From NCBI RefSeq assembly GCF_003584015.1, contig NZ_QXFM01000113.1:1-64000 (forward strand): a stretch of 64,000 nt of DNA. Direction: 5' to 3'. The position numbers and the translations under genes were made by a program. Source of the DNA: Aurantiacibacter xanthus. Its GTDB lineage: Bacteria; Pseudomonadota; Alphaproteobacteria; Sphingomonadales; Sphingomonadaceae. This document shows, in pieces, positions 32,093 through 42,249 of this stretch (positions are counted from its first letter, which is position 1; each line of letters begins with the position of its first letter). The notes under the pieces are model-generated. The model worked only from the letters and a program-made list of their open reading frames with translations. It did not search any database and was not told the origin of the DNA.

Positions 32093-33019
32093 ATGGCATT
32101 CAATGTGTTCATCGACGGTGGTGCCGGCACCACCGGGCTCGAAATCGCCGACCGGCTGGCAGGCCGTGACGAGTTCGAACTGGTTCGCCTGAGCGAGGCC
32201 GAGCGCAAGGATGCCGACTGCCGCAAGACCGCGCTGAACTTCGCCGATTTCGTGATCCTGTGCCTGCCCGACGATGCCGCCCGCGAAGCCGTGGCGATGA
32301 TCGATCCGGCCAGCGGCACGCGGGTGATCGACGCCTCCACCGCGCACCGCACCGCGCCCGGCTGGATCTACGGTTTTCCCGAGATCGTCGGCCGCGAAGT
32401 GGTGGCGGGCGCCAGGCAGGTCTCGAACCCCGGTTGCTATTCGACCGGGTTCATCGCGCTGATCACCCCGCTGATCCGCGCCCGGATGCTCCCGCGTGAC
32501 TGGCCCTATACGGTCAACGCGGTCTCGGGCTATTCGGGCGGCGGCAAAGGGCTGATCGCGCGCTTCAAGGACGAGCCCGACATCGCCTTCCGCACCTATG
32601 GTCTCACCCTTGCGCACAAGCATCTGCCCGAGATGCAGGCGCGCACGGGGCTCGAATATCCGCCGGTCTTCGCGCCTTCGGTGGTGCCCGCCTATCGCGG
32701 CATGGTGGTGGAGGTTCCGCTGCCGATCGAAGCGATGCGCAAGGCCGCCCCGCCCGCCGACCTGCGCGCCTGCCTCGCCGAGGCCTATGCCGGGATGCGC
32801 ACGATCACCGTGCACGAGGACTGCCCCGAAGAGCTGGTGCTGCGCGCCGAGGCCGAACCGTCCGACGGGATCGACATCCACGTCTGCGCCGATGCCGAAG
32901 GCAAGACCGCGCGCCTGATCGCCGTGCTAGACAACCTCGGCAAGGGCGCCAGCGGAGCTGCGGTGCAGTCGCTCAACCTGATGGCGGGTTGCGACGAATA
33001 TGCGGGCCTGCGTCTCTGA
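32093..33019 (+). CDS. argC: N-acetyl-gamma-glutamyl-phosphate reductase (type 2)
   Basis: ArgC reduces N-acetylglutamyl phosphate to the semialdehyde in arginine synthesis. The N-terminus FIDGGAGTTGLEI is the NADP site and the catalytic Cys115 is in VSNPGCYSTGF. At 308 residues it is the shorter type 2 form. AGGAAA precedes the ATG. It follows the SH3 gene by 9 bases. Confidence 0.95.
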   Translation: MAFNVFIDGGAGTTGLEIADRLAGRDEFELVRLSEAERKDADCRKTALNFADFVILCLPDDAAREAVAMIDPASGTRVIDASTAHRTAPGWIYGFPEIVGREVVAGARQVSNPGCYSTGFIALITPLIRARMLPRDWPYTVNAVSGYSGGGKGLIARFKDEPDIAFRTYGLTLAHKHLPEMQARTGLEYPPVFAPSVVPAYRGMVVEVPLPIEAMRKAAPPADLRACLAEAYAGMRTITVHEDCPEELVLRAEAEPSDGIDIHVCADAEGKTARLIAVLDNLGKGASGAAVQSLNLMAGCDEYAGLRL

Positions 33020-33184
33020 CCGGCCTGCCCGCTAATGCGGCATTGCCTGCACAACAATTAGGCACATAGCCCCGGGCTGCCTGTTTCCGCCTGTTTCACC
33101 GCAGCGCGGCTCGGGCTTAGAAAATGCCAAAAATCGGGCCTTTCGCTTAGGCTTGCGATTGTCTAATTCAGTGCAACACACCTT

Positions 33185-33198
33185 GGCACGATTCTTGT
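33185..33198 (+). promoter_or_regulatory. Candidate sigma-54 promoter for glnB
   Basis: TTGGCACG-N4-TTGTT lies 86 bases before glnB. GG (33185-33186) and G (33197) keep the -24/-12 spacing (GG-N10-G), but the -12 element reads GT instead of GC. NtrC control of glnBA is common in proteobacteria. No clear NtrC palindrome was seen upstream. Confidence 0.45.
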
Positions 33199-33247
33199 TA
33201 ATACCTTGATGTGATTGCCGGGGAAGCGGCACCATCGGCGATCCTGA

Positions 33248-33622
<375 letters not shown>

Positions 33623-33701
33623 GCGGCCCGGCACAACCATTTTTGCGGGCCAGCGCGGCCCGCCCTCTGTTCACGCCAAACACTCCATAGGAAGGATTAT
33701 C

Positions 33702-35111
<1,410 letters not shown>

Positions 35112-35131
35112 GAGCCGCGCCTACCTGTCGT

Positions 35132-35208
35132 TTTGCTGCCCTCAGGCAGCGAAGCGGTAGGGCAGCAAACAAAAGGGGCCGCTCGGGAAACCGGGCGGCC
35201 TTTTGTTT
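35132..35208 (+). terminator. Tandem hairpins and rho-independent terminator after glnA
   Basis: A perfect 11-base inverted repeat (35132-35142 with 35159-35169) is followed by a GC stem, GGCCGCTCGG/CCGGGCGGCC (35177-35186 with 35191-35200), loop GAAA, then TTTTGTTT. The second is a strong intrinsic terminator; the first may be a 3' stabiliser. Confidence 0.8.
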
Positions 35209-35277
35209 GGGCGCTTTCCTACACGGGTTGGAAATGCCTAACCGGGGAGGCGATTCGCCTTGCCGGAGCATTGCCCC

Positions 35278-35856
35278 ATGAACCGCACTCCCATTTTCGC
35301 CGCCGTCCGCCACCTGCTCGCCCGCCCTTTGCGCGAGGCTGATGTCCGCGCGCTCGACAGCGCTATCGACGCTGCGCTGGAGCTTCCCGCCCCGCTTGCG
35401 GTCGGCCCTGCGGGGGTGGCGCTGGTTCGCCGATTCGAGGGGCTGGCCAGGCTGCGGCCTGACGGCATGGTCGAGGCCTACCCCGATCCGGGCACGGGCG
35501 GCGATCCGTGGACCATCGGCTGGGGCGCAACCGGGCCCGGCATCGGCCCCGGCACGGTCTGGACCCGCGCGCAATGCGACGCGCGGCTGGAGGCCGATCT
35601 CGCACGCCACGCCGGGGAGGTCGCCGAGGCTATCGGCGCTGCCCCGACCAGCCAGCCGCAGTTCGATGCGCTGGTCTCGTTCCACTACAACACCGGCGCC
35701 ATTGCGCGGGCGACGCTGACGCGGCTGCACATCGCGGGCGACCATGAGGGGGCCGCACAGGAGTTTTCGCGCTGGGTCCATGCCGGGGGCAAGGTGATGA
35801 AGGGGCTGGTGCGGCGGCGCGAGGCCGAAGCGACCCTCTATCGCGGCGAGAGCTGA
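35278..35856 (+). CDS. GH24 phage-type lysozyme
   Basis: This muramidase hydrolyses peptidoglycan. The catalytic region has RRFEGL (Glu) and AYPDP-type context EAYPDPGTGGDPWTIGWGATG split as Asp and Thr positions of the T4 fold. An N-terminal extension of about 45 residues is helical and lacks a signal peptide or anchor. No holin or other phage genes are nearby. ATG 35278 gives 192 residues; a TTG at 35260 is possible. Confidence 0.85.
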   Translation: MNRTPIFAAVRHLLARPLREADVRALDSAIDAALELPAPLAVGPAGVALVRRFEGLARLRPDGMVEAYPDPGTGGDPWTIGWGATGPGIGPGTVWTRAQCDARLEADLARHAGEVAEAIGAAPTSQPQFDALVSFHYNTGAIARATLTRLHIAGDHEGAAQEFSRWVHAGGKVMKGLVRRREAEATLYRGES

Positions 35857-35868
35857 GCGCGCCCCGCC

Positions 35869-37389
35869 CTACCAATAGAGCTTGAGCTGAGGCCACAGCT
35901 CGCCGAGCGAGGGCTTTACCCCCCGGCACAGCGCGATGGACTTGCCGTTCTCGTGCGGCATGGCGTAGCGCGACCAGGTCTTCCCCAGCACGATGACTTG
36001 CTCGCAATAGGGGCGCATGTCCTCAGGATTATGCTCGATAGACAGCACGTTGACCGGCTCTTGCCCGCGCAGCCCCCACAGGAAATACTGGTTGTGCCCG
36101 CTCAGCACCGGCGGCAGGCCCGTGCCATAGATGTCGAGGGCGGCGGCCCCACCATAGTTGTCCGCCTTGATGGCGGTCACCGCGCGTTCGGCGGCGGGAA
36201 TGCGGTTCCAGGCCGCCTCCACCTGCTCGGTGAAATCGCGCCAGCCAAGCTGATCGGCCATGACTTGCGGCAAGGTGGTGCCCGTGAAGTTGCGCTCCTG
36301 CTGCTGCGGCGCGATGCCGATCCGCTGCATATAGACCTCAAGCACGGACGGAGAGAGGATCGGCAGCGCCAGCGGTGCCACCAGCGTGGAGAAGGCCGCG
36401 GCTGCCGTCACCCCCACCCCGGCTATCGTCTTGCCCGCCACCCCGCGCACCAGCGGCGCCAGCGCCGCCGCGCCGATCACGAACAGCATCGGGTAGAGCG
36501 GCGCGAGATAGTAGTCCTTGCCGTGCCCGATGCGGACAATCACGAAGACGACCAAGGCCGCGATCACCAGAAAGCGCAGATCCCTGAGCTGTCTGACGAC
36601 AAGCGGCGCGATAAGCCCGGCGATCCACAGCGGCGCAAGCGCCGGGTTCATCACGAAGATCTGGTTGCCGACAAACGGCAGCAGCGCGACTTCGGTATTC
36701 TTGTTTCTGGCCGCCGCGCCCAGTTCCAGAAACGGGAAGCCGTGAGCATATTGCCACAGGAACGACGGCAGTGCGATCAGCCCCGCGAGCAGCGCGCCGA
36801 TCCAGAATGCGCGCCGCCGCAGCAGCCTCCGCTCGGGCATTGCGACAAGGCCGATGGTCAGGCCCAGCATCCAGAACACCATCGAATATTTGATTTCGAG
36901 CGCGACGCCCGCAACCAGTCCGGCGAGGATCAGCGCGCGGTCATCGCCCTCGCGCGCGGCCTTGACCAGCAGATAGGCGATGGCGGTCCAGGTCAGCGGT
37001 TCGAAGGCGGAAGTGCCCAGCGTGGACACCAGCCCCATCAGCATCGGCGCGATCGCGCAGGCGAGCCCGGCCAGCCCCATCGCCAGTCCGCCCCCGCCGA
37101 GCAGACGCACAAAGCGCATCGCCAGCCACACCAGCGCGCCCGCAGCGATGGCGGTGGGAATGCGCAGCCCCCATGCGCCGAGGCCCAATTTGTACAGCGA
37201 GGCCGCCATCAGCGGCACCACGGGGGGCTGATCGGCATAGCCGAAAGCGGGATGCAGGCCGCAGACGATGAAATACAGCTCGTCGCGGAACAGGTCGTAG
37301 CGCCCGCCCAGGGCGAGATGGCACGCCATGACGATCAGCGCGGCAGCAAGGGGACCTGTCTCTCTCCACCGCATCTCCTGAAGTGCCAT
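35869..37389 (-). CDS. GT39/ArnT-like membrane glycosyltransferase
   Basis: This is a polytopic membrane enzyme that likely moves a sugar from a polyprenyl carrier to a lipid or protein. It has about eleven hydrophobic segments. The first loop has DELYFIVCGLHPAFGYADQPP, where the acidic residues are typical of PMT/ArnT catalysis. The C-terminal domain (about 380-506) is periplasmic. I chose ATG 37389 because GGAGG is 8 bases upstream; ATG 37395 is too close. Length is 506 residues. Substrate unknown. Confidence 0.85.
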   Translation of the reverse strand: MALQEMRWRETGPLAAALIVMACHLALGGRYDLFRDELYFIVCGLHPAFGYADQPPVVPLMAASLYKLGLGAWGLRIPTAIAAGALVWLAMRFVRLLGGGGLAMGLAGLACAIAPMLMGLVSTLGTSAFEPLTWTAIAYLLVKAAREGDDRALILAGLVAGVALEIKYSMVFWMLGLTIGLVAMPERRLLRRRAFWIGALLAGLIALPSFLWQYAHGFPFLELGAAARNKNTEVALLPFVGNQIFVMNPALAPLWIAGLIAPLVVRQLRDLRFLVIAALVVFVIVRIGHGKDYYLAPLYPMLFVIGAAALAPLVRGVAGKTIAGVGVTAAAAFSTLVAPLALPILSPSVLEVYMQRIGIAPQQQERNFTGTTLPQVMADQLGWRDFTEQVEAAWNRIPAAERAVTAIKADNYGGAAALDIYGTGLPPVLSGHNQYFLWGLRGQEPVNVLSIEHNPEDMRPYCEQVIVLGKTWSRYAMPHENGKSIALCRGVKPSLGELWPQLKLYW

Positions 37390-37427
37390 CTGCATCGCCT
37401 CCCTGCCCTTTTTGTCCTATCTGCCAA

Positions 37428-37456
37428 CTGTGTTATATATATAATACACGTGTCAA
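37428..37456. promoter_or_regulatory. AT-rich near-palindrome between divergent genes
   Basis: At 37430-37449, GTGT-N12-ACAC surrounds a TATATATA core (16 of 20 positions symmetric). A perfect minus-strand TTGACA follows at 37456-37451, but no -10 lies at 17 bases. The stretch stands out in GC-rich DNA and is a candidate promoter/operator for the kinase and the glycosyltransferase. Confidence 0.4.
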
Positions 37457-37617
37457 GGGGGGGCTTGGCCCGATGGCGCGGACCATGCCGCCTGCCCGGT
37501 GGGGCGCGACAAACTTGTGGCCGTGGCCGTGGACAATTGCCTCGCCTTCCACCAAGCATGGGAGAGGATTACCGCAGGGCCATGCCGATTGGGATGAGAG
37601 GACAGCCGAGGCGCGCC

Positions 37618-38952
37618 ATGAACGCTATCGGGAAACCGCGAGAGGAGAGAGCTGCTATTTTTCGTCGGCTATCTCCGGGCTTCGCGGTCCATATCGCGAT
37701 CGTCTTTCTTGCGCTCGGGCTGGTGCAGCTGGCGGGCAGCCTGATATTCTACCAGATCATCGACCGGCAGACTTTGCGCGATGACCACGCCCGCCGCGTG
37801 GCGGAGCTGCTGATTGTCGGCGAGCGGATGCACGCAATCGCCCCGGCCCAAACGGCGACGAACATGACGACGCGCTATCTGCTCGCCAATGTGTCGCCCG
37901 CCCCGATGGTTGCGGCGCCAGGCGACGACGAAATGCTGGCCGACATTGCCGCCCGCATCGTCGCGTGGGAGCCTTCGCTTGGCGGGCGACCGCTTCATCT
38001 CGCCCTTCTCGCCGAGCAGGGAGAAGGCAGGAACCTCGCGGGCTCGTTGCAGCTGGCTGACGGAAGCTGGTTCAATTTTCAGTCGCGTGACATCACCAGC
38101 ATGTGGCCGGTCGCCTGGCGCGCCATGGTCCTGACCATGCTGCTGACCGCCGCCTTCATGGGCATCGGCCTCGTTGTCCTGCATCGGATCGGCAAGCCGC
38201 TGCGCCAGCTGACCGATGTTGCCGAGACGATCGGGCAGGGAAAGCAGATCGCGATTTCGGAAACCGGCCCCAAGGATCTGCGCGATCTCGCCCATGCCAT
38301 GAACGTCATGCAGGAGCGGATTGCCCGCCTCCTCAGCGATCAGGCCGCCGCTTTCGAAGCGATCACGCACGACCTGCGCACCCCGCTTTCCCGGCAGCTG
38401 GTGGCGACCCGTCTTGTCGATGACGATGAACTCTCGCAGCTGCTGAGGGACAGCATCGAGGAGATTACCGAGCTGCTCGACTCGCTACAGGCCTATCTGA
38501 ACGCGCAGCACTTCACCTGCGAACCCGAGACGGTTGCGCTGGCGGAATTCCTGCGCTCGGAGGTGTCCGGGTACGGCGACGCGATCACGATTGTGGCATC
38601 CGCCGATCCCAGGGTCAGGACATTCCGCGAGCCGCTTGCGCTCGCCCTGCGGGCCTTGATCGAAAACGCCGTTCAGTATGCCGGAGAGGCCGTGGTCAGC
38701 CTGCACCGGCGCGATGGCGATTGGGTGATCGATATCTCGGACAATGGGCCGGGTCTGGCGCAGGAATTCTATCAGCCGGTGCTCGAACCCTTTTTCCGGC
38801 TCGACGAAGCACGGCAGCGCAACACCAAGGGTTTCGGTCTGGGCATTCCGATGGTCCATCGGCTGATGATGCGGTTCAACGGATCGCTAGGCTTTTCGTC
38901 TCCGGCGAAAGGTGGCCTCACCGTGCATCTCACAGTCCCCAGAGCCAGCTAG
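37618..38952 (+). CDS. Membrane sensor histidine kinase (EnvZ-like layout)
   Basis: This two-component sensor kinase has transmembrane segments at about residues 20-45 and 165-190 with a 120-residue periplasmic sensor between them. A HAMP domain follows (about 190-235), then the phospho-acceptor His251 in EAITHDLRTPLSRQL, and the ATP-binding domain with N-box IENAVQYAG, DISDNGPGL and GFGLGIPM. I chose ATG 37618 with GAGG upstream, giving 444 residues. Several upstream ATGs are in frame. No response regulator is next to it. Confidence 0.9.
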   Translation: MNAIGKPREERAAIFRRLSPGFAVHIAIVFLALGLVQLAGSLIFYQIIDRQTLRDDHARRVAELLIVGERMHAIAPAQTATNMTTRYLLANVSPAPMVAAPGDDEMLADIAARIVAWEPSLGGRPLHLALLAEQGEGRNLAGSLQLADGSWFNFQSRDITSMWPVAWRAMVLTMLLTAAFMGIGLVVLHRIGKPLRQLTDVAETIGQGKQIAISETGPKDLRDLAHAMNVMQERIARLLSDQAAAFEAITHDLRTPLSRQLVATRLVDDDELSQLLRDSIEEITELLDSLQAYLNAQHFTCEPETVALAEFLRSEVSGYGDAITIVASADPRVRTFREPLALALRALIENAVQYAGEAVVSLHRRDGDWVIDISDNGPGLAQEFYQPVLEPFFRLDEARQRNTKGFGLGIPMVHRLMMRFNGSLGFSSPAKGGLTVHLTVPRAS

Positions 38953-38960
38953 CGCTTGGT

Positions 38961-38978
38961 CGGTTCTCGCAGAGACCG
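38961..38978. terminator. Weak hairpin between convergent kinase and bpt genes
   Basis: CGGTTCTC and GAGACCG can pair with one bulge around GCA. It lies in the 41-base space between two convergent stops, where a shared end is expected. No T-run is visible. Confidence 0.3.
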
Positions 38979-38993
38979 TGCCCAATCAGCGCC

Positions 38994-39842
38994 TCAGACC
39001 TTCACCACCCGCCGCGTCAGCTCCGCATTGCAGTCCTTGCTCGCGCCTGCCGGTGCCGGGCCTGCCGCGCCGGCTCCGCTCACCACGCGCGCGATCTGGC
39101 GGTCCTGCTCCTCGTCGCTCATCCGCTGCCAGCCTTCGGGGCCGAGCTTGTCGAGCGGGCGATAGCGCACCTTGTACTGCATCCGCTCCGAACCCTCGAC
39201 CCAATAGCCGAGATATACATAGGGCAGTCCCTCGGCCGCAGCGCGGCGGATGTGGTCGAGGATCACGAAGGTGCCGAGCCCAGAACGTTCGGAATCGGGA
39301 TCGTAGAAGCTGTAGATCATCGACAGGCCGTCGCCCTGCCGGTCGGTCAGGCAGGCGGCGATCAGGCGGCCGGGGCCGCCATCCTCGCGCGGCTCGCGGT
39401 ATTCGATCACCACCGTGCTGACCGAGGTGTGCTCGACCATGTCGGCAAAGTCGATTTCGTCCATCGCCGCCATGCCGCCGCCGGGGTGGCGGTGCGACAG
39501 ATAGCGTTGCAGCAGCGCAAACTGTTCTGCCGTCGCCCAGGGGCGGCATTCGCTCACCACGAGATCAGAGTTGCGCTTCAAGGTCCGCTTCTGCGAGCTG
39601 GAGGCACGGAACTCGCCCGCCACCACGCGCACCGACACGCAGGCGCGGCAATCGGCGCAGCTCGGGCGATAGGCAACGTTCTGGCTGCGCCGGAACCCGA
39701 TCCGCGAGAGGGCGTCGTTCAGCGCGTCGGAGTTCGGCCCGTTCAGCTCGGTGAACACCTTGCGCTCGGTCTTGCCCGGCAGATAGGGGCACGGTGCGGG
39801 GCTCGTCACGAAGAAGCGGGGGAAACGCACGGGTGCGGTCAC
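38994..39842 (-). CDS. bpt: Aspartate/glutamate leucyltransferase Bpt
   Basis: Bpt adds leucine from Leu-tRNA to proteins with N-terminal Asp or Glu, marking them for ClpAP by the N-degron pathway. The [14 protein letters not shown] segment, the ARNVAYR-like [18 protein letters not shown] cysteine motif, and [13 protein letters not shown] are typical of the ATE family. Length is 282 residues. Start is GTG (39842). Preceding TTAA repeats may be regulatory. Confidence 0.92.
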   Translation of the reverse strand: MTAPVRFPRFFVTSPAPCPYLPGKTERKVFTELNGPNSDALNDALSRIGFRRSQNVAYRPSCADCRACVSVRVVAGEFRASSSQKRTLKRNSDLVVSECRPWATAEQFALLQRYLSHRHPGGGMAAMDEIDFADMVEHTSVSTVVIEYREPREDGGPGRLIAACLTDRQGDGLSMIYSFYDPDSERSGLGTFVILDHIRRAAAEGLPYVYLGYWVEGSERMQYKVRYRPLDKLGPEGWQRMSDEEQDRQIARVVSGAGAAGPAPAGASKDCNAELTRRVVKV

Positions 39843-39922
39843 TGTGAGGCGATCCTCTCATCATGGCAGCGGCTGGCGCGTGGCAGCGCCGATACACCGG
39901 ACCATGCCGAGGGGAATCGCCC

Positions 39923-39951
39923 GGTTAAAGCATCTTAACCATGTTTGAACG
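39923..39951. promoter_or_regulatory. TTAA cluster upstream of bpt (CtrA-like)
   Basis: GGTTAA-N6-TTAACC is a perfect inverted repeat at 39923-39940. The second TTAA also forms TTAA-N7-TGAA (39935-39949), one mismatch from the CtrA box TTAA-N7-TTAA. A further TTAA is at 39963. The sites lie 80-110 bases before the bpt start. Confidence 0.35.
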
Positions 39952-40012
39952 GCTGCGCAGCGTTAATTTGCGCCCGCAGAGCGCCTGAACGCAAGGATTG
40001 CCCCGTTCCGGG

Positions 40013-41257
40013 TCAGTTCAGTTCGACATGACTAACCGAATAGCCCTTCGCCCGCAGCTGTGTGATCAGCGCTTCGAGCTGCACACTGTCGCGCGCCTCG
40101 CACTCGATGTCGGTGACGAGGCCCTTGGCCGGCAGATTGGTGAAGATCCGCTGGTGCGAGATTTCGAGGATGTTGACGTTGGCCTCGGCGAATTCGTGCA
40201 TCACCTTCATCAGCGAACCGGGCCGGTCCTGCAAGGTGATCCGCAGCCGTGCAAGGCGGCCCGAACGGGCCAGATCGCGCAGCAGCACATTGGCGAGCAG
40301 ACGGGTGTCGATATTGCCGCCGCACAGCACGAGGCCGATGTTGCGCCCGGCAAACCGTTCCTTGTTGGCGAGCACCGCGGCAAGCCCCGCCGCACCCGCG
40401 CCCTCGACCACGGTCTTTTCGATCTGCAACAGCAGCGCCACCGCCGTTTCGAGATGCGGCTCGTCGACCAGCACGATGTCGTCGACCAGCTTCGCCACCA
40501 CTTCGCGGGTGAACTTGCCCGGCTCCTTCACCGCGATGCCCTCGGCCAGCGAATCGCCGCCGCTCGGCATGTCCTTGCCCTTGGTGCAGGCATACATGCT
40601 GGGATAGAGGCGCGCCTGAACGCCGATCACTTCGATCCGGCGATCTTCCTCTTCGGCCTTCGCCTTGGCCACCGTGGCCATCCCTGAGATCAGCCCGCCG
40701 CCGCCGATGGGCACCACCAGCGTGTCGATCTGGGGCGCGTCGGCAAACATTTCGAGCGCGACAGTGCCCTGCCCCGAGGCCACCGCCGGATCGTCGAACG
40801 GGTGGACGAAGGTGAGGCCGAGTTCGGCCTCCAGCTTGCGCGCATGGGCGTAGGCCTCGTCGAAGTTCTCGCCTTCGAGCACGACCTTGCCGCCCACGCT
40901 TTCGGTCTGCATCACCTTCACCGTGGGCGTGGTGCGCGGCATCACGATCGTGACCGGCACGCCGAGCCGGGTGCCGTGGTACGACAGGCCCTGCGAGTGG
41001 TTGCCCGCCGAGGCGGTGATCACGCCGCGCTTCAGATCGGCCGGATCGAGCTGGAGCAGCTTGTTGAGCGCGCCGCGCTCCTTGTAAGCGGCGGTGAACT
41101 GGAGGTTCTCGAACTTGAGCCAGATATTCGCCCCGGTCATCTGCGACAGCGTTCTGGAGAACAGCGTGGGCGTGCGGACCACCGCGTCACCGATCCGGGC
41201 GGCGGCGGCGCGGATCGTGTCGATGGTCAGGGCGTTGTCGGAGGCGCTTTCGGTCAT
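40013..41257 (-). CDS. ilvA: Threonine ammonia-lyase with ACT domain
   Basis: This PLP enzyme deaminates threonine to 2-oxobutanoate for isoleucine synthesis or threonine breakdown. PLP Lys59 is in AAYKERGA, ASAGNHSQG is the phosphate-side motif and VPIGGGGLISG the glycine loop. One C-terminal ACT domain (about 335-414) suggests allosteric control. Start ATG 41257 gives 414 residues. The short TdcB/IlvA hybrid type makes the exact role (biosynthetic or catabolic) uncertain. Confidence 0.9.
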   Translation of the reverse strand: MTESASDNALTIDTIRAAAARIGDAVVRTPTLFSRTLSQMTGANIWLKFENLQFTAAYKERGALNKLLQLDPADLKRGVITASAGNHSQGLSYHGTRLGVPVTIVMPRTTPTVKVMQTESVGGKVVLEGENFDEAYAHARKLEAELGLTFVHPFDDPAVASGQGTVALEMFADAPQIDTLVVPIGGGGLISGMATVAKAKAEEEDRRIEVIGVQARLYPSMYACTKGKDMPSGGDSLAEGIAVKEPGKFTREVVAKLVDDIVLVDEPHLETAVALLLQIEKTVVEGAGAAGLAAVLANKERFAGRNIGLVLCGGNIDTRLLANVLLRDLARSGRLARLRITLQDRPGSLMKVMHEFAEANVNILEISHQRIFTNLPAKGLVTDIECEARDSVQLEALITQLRAKGYSVSHVELN

Positions 41258-41358
41258 GCCGGAGCGCCTAGACCGAAATGGCAGGCAAAGGAAATAGGTG
41301 AACGCATGGAGCAAGGCAAAGATTGCGCATCGCGGCGAAGCGCGGCAGGGCTGTGCGC

Positions 41359-42249
41359 ATGAGCAAAGTCGCCTTTCTGGGCCTCGGCGTGATGGGCGCG
41401 CCGATGGCAGCCCACCTCGCCCGCGCCGGCCATCAGGTCACCGTTTTTAACCGCACCGCTGCCCGCGCCGAAGCATGGCAGGCGAAGCTGGCAGACGAAG
41501 GCCTTGCCGTGCAGGTAGCCGCAACGCCCGCCGAAGCCGCGCAGGGGCAGGACGTGGTGCTCGCCTGTCTCGGCAACGATAACGACCTTGCCGCCGTGAT
41601 GCTGGGCGATGAGGGCGCGCTGAAGGCGATGCGCGACGGCGCCGTGTTCGTCGATCATACGACGGTTTCGCCCGCCATCGCCCGCACCATTGCTGCGGAG
41701 GCGGAAAGCTGCGGGGTCCTCGCTCTCGATGCGCCGGTTTCGGGCGGACAGGCAGGCGCGGAGAACGGCAAGCTCTCGATCATGTGCGGCGGGTCCGATG
41801 CGGCGATGGCCGCCGCGCGACCGGTGATCGAGGCCTATGCCGCCCGCATCGTTCATGTCGGAGCGGCAGGCGCGGGGCAGGCAACCAAGGCGGTCAATCA
41901 GGTCTGCATCGCGGGCGTGCTGGCGGGTCTGTCCGAAGCTGTCCGGCTGGCGCAGGCCGAGGGGCTGGCGATGGACAAGGTTCTGGAAGCGATTGCAGGC
42001 GGCGCGGCGCAGAGCTGGCAGATGGAAAACCGCTGGGCCACGATGGCCGCAGGCGAGTTCGACTTCGGCTTCGCCATCGACTGGATGCGCAAGGATCTCG
42101 CCATCGCGCTGGCCGAGGCGAAGGACGCGGGCCTGTCGCTGCCGATCACCGCGCTGGTCGACCAGTTCTATGCGCAGGTGCAGGCCCAGGGCGGCGCGCG
42201 GCAGGACACCTCCGCGCTGATCCGCCACCTGCCGGAGGCGACGCGATGA
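41359..42249 (+). CDS. 3-hydroxyisobutyrate dehydrogenase-like oxidoreductase
   Basis: This belongs to the beta-hydroxyacid dehydrogenases. The Rossmann motif FLGLGVMGAPMAAHL, the substrate motif DAPVSGGQAGAENG and the catalytic-lysine region GQATKAVNQV are all present. Length is 296 residues with ATG 41359; a TTG start at 41323 is possible. The stop overlaps the next gene as ATGA. Substrate is not determined; 3-hydroxyisobutyrate, tartronate semialdehyde or a glyoxylate reductase role are options. Confidence 0.88.
   Translation: MSKVAFLGLGVMGAPMAAHLARAGHQVTVFNRTAARAEAWQAKLADEGLAVQVAATPAEAAQGQDVVLACLGNDNDLAAVMLGDEGALKAMRDGAVFVDHTTVSPAIARTIAAEAESCGVLALDAPVSGGQAGAENGKLSIMCGGSDAAMAAARPVIEAYAARIVHVGAAGAGQATKAVNQVCIAGVLAGLSEAVRLAQAEGLAMDKVLEAIAGGAAQSWQMENRWATMAAGEFDFGFAIDWMRKDLAIALAEAKDAGLSLPITALVDQFYAQVQAQGGARQDTSALIRHLPEATR

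Noticed and set aside
35278-35856. Prophage remnant around the lysozyme
   Set aside because: No other phage genes, integrase or att-like repeats are nearby; the flanks are housekeeping genes.
37475-37597. A short frame ending GPCRLG* before the kinase that reads like coding sequence (RDKLVAVAVDN)
   Set aside because: About 40 codons, no start with a ribosome-binding site and no recognised family. It could be a decayed gene end, but support is too weak.
35953-38952. A 999-codon plus-strand open frame across the glycosyltransferase and the kinase
   Set aside because: Its first half is antisense to the GT39 gene and has shadow composition (Arg/Gln/His-rich). Only the part from 37618 has kinase domains, so the gene was trimmed.
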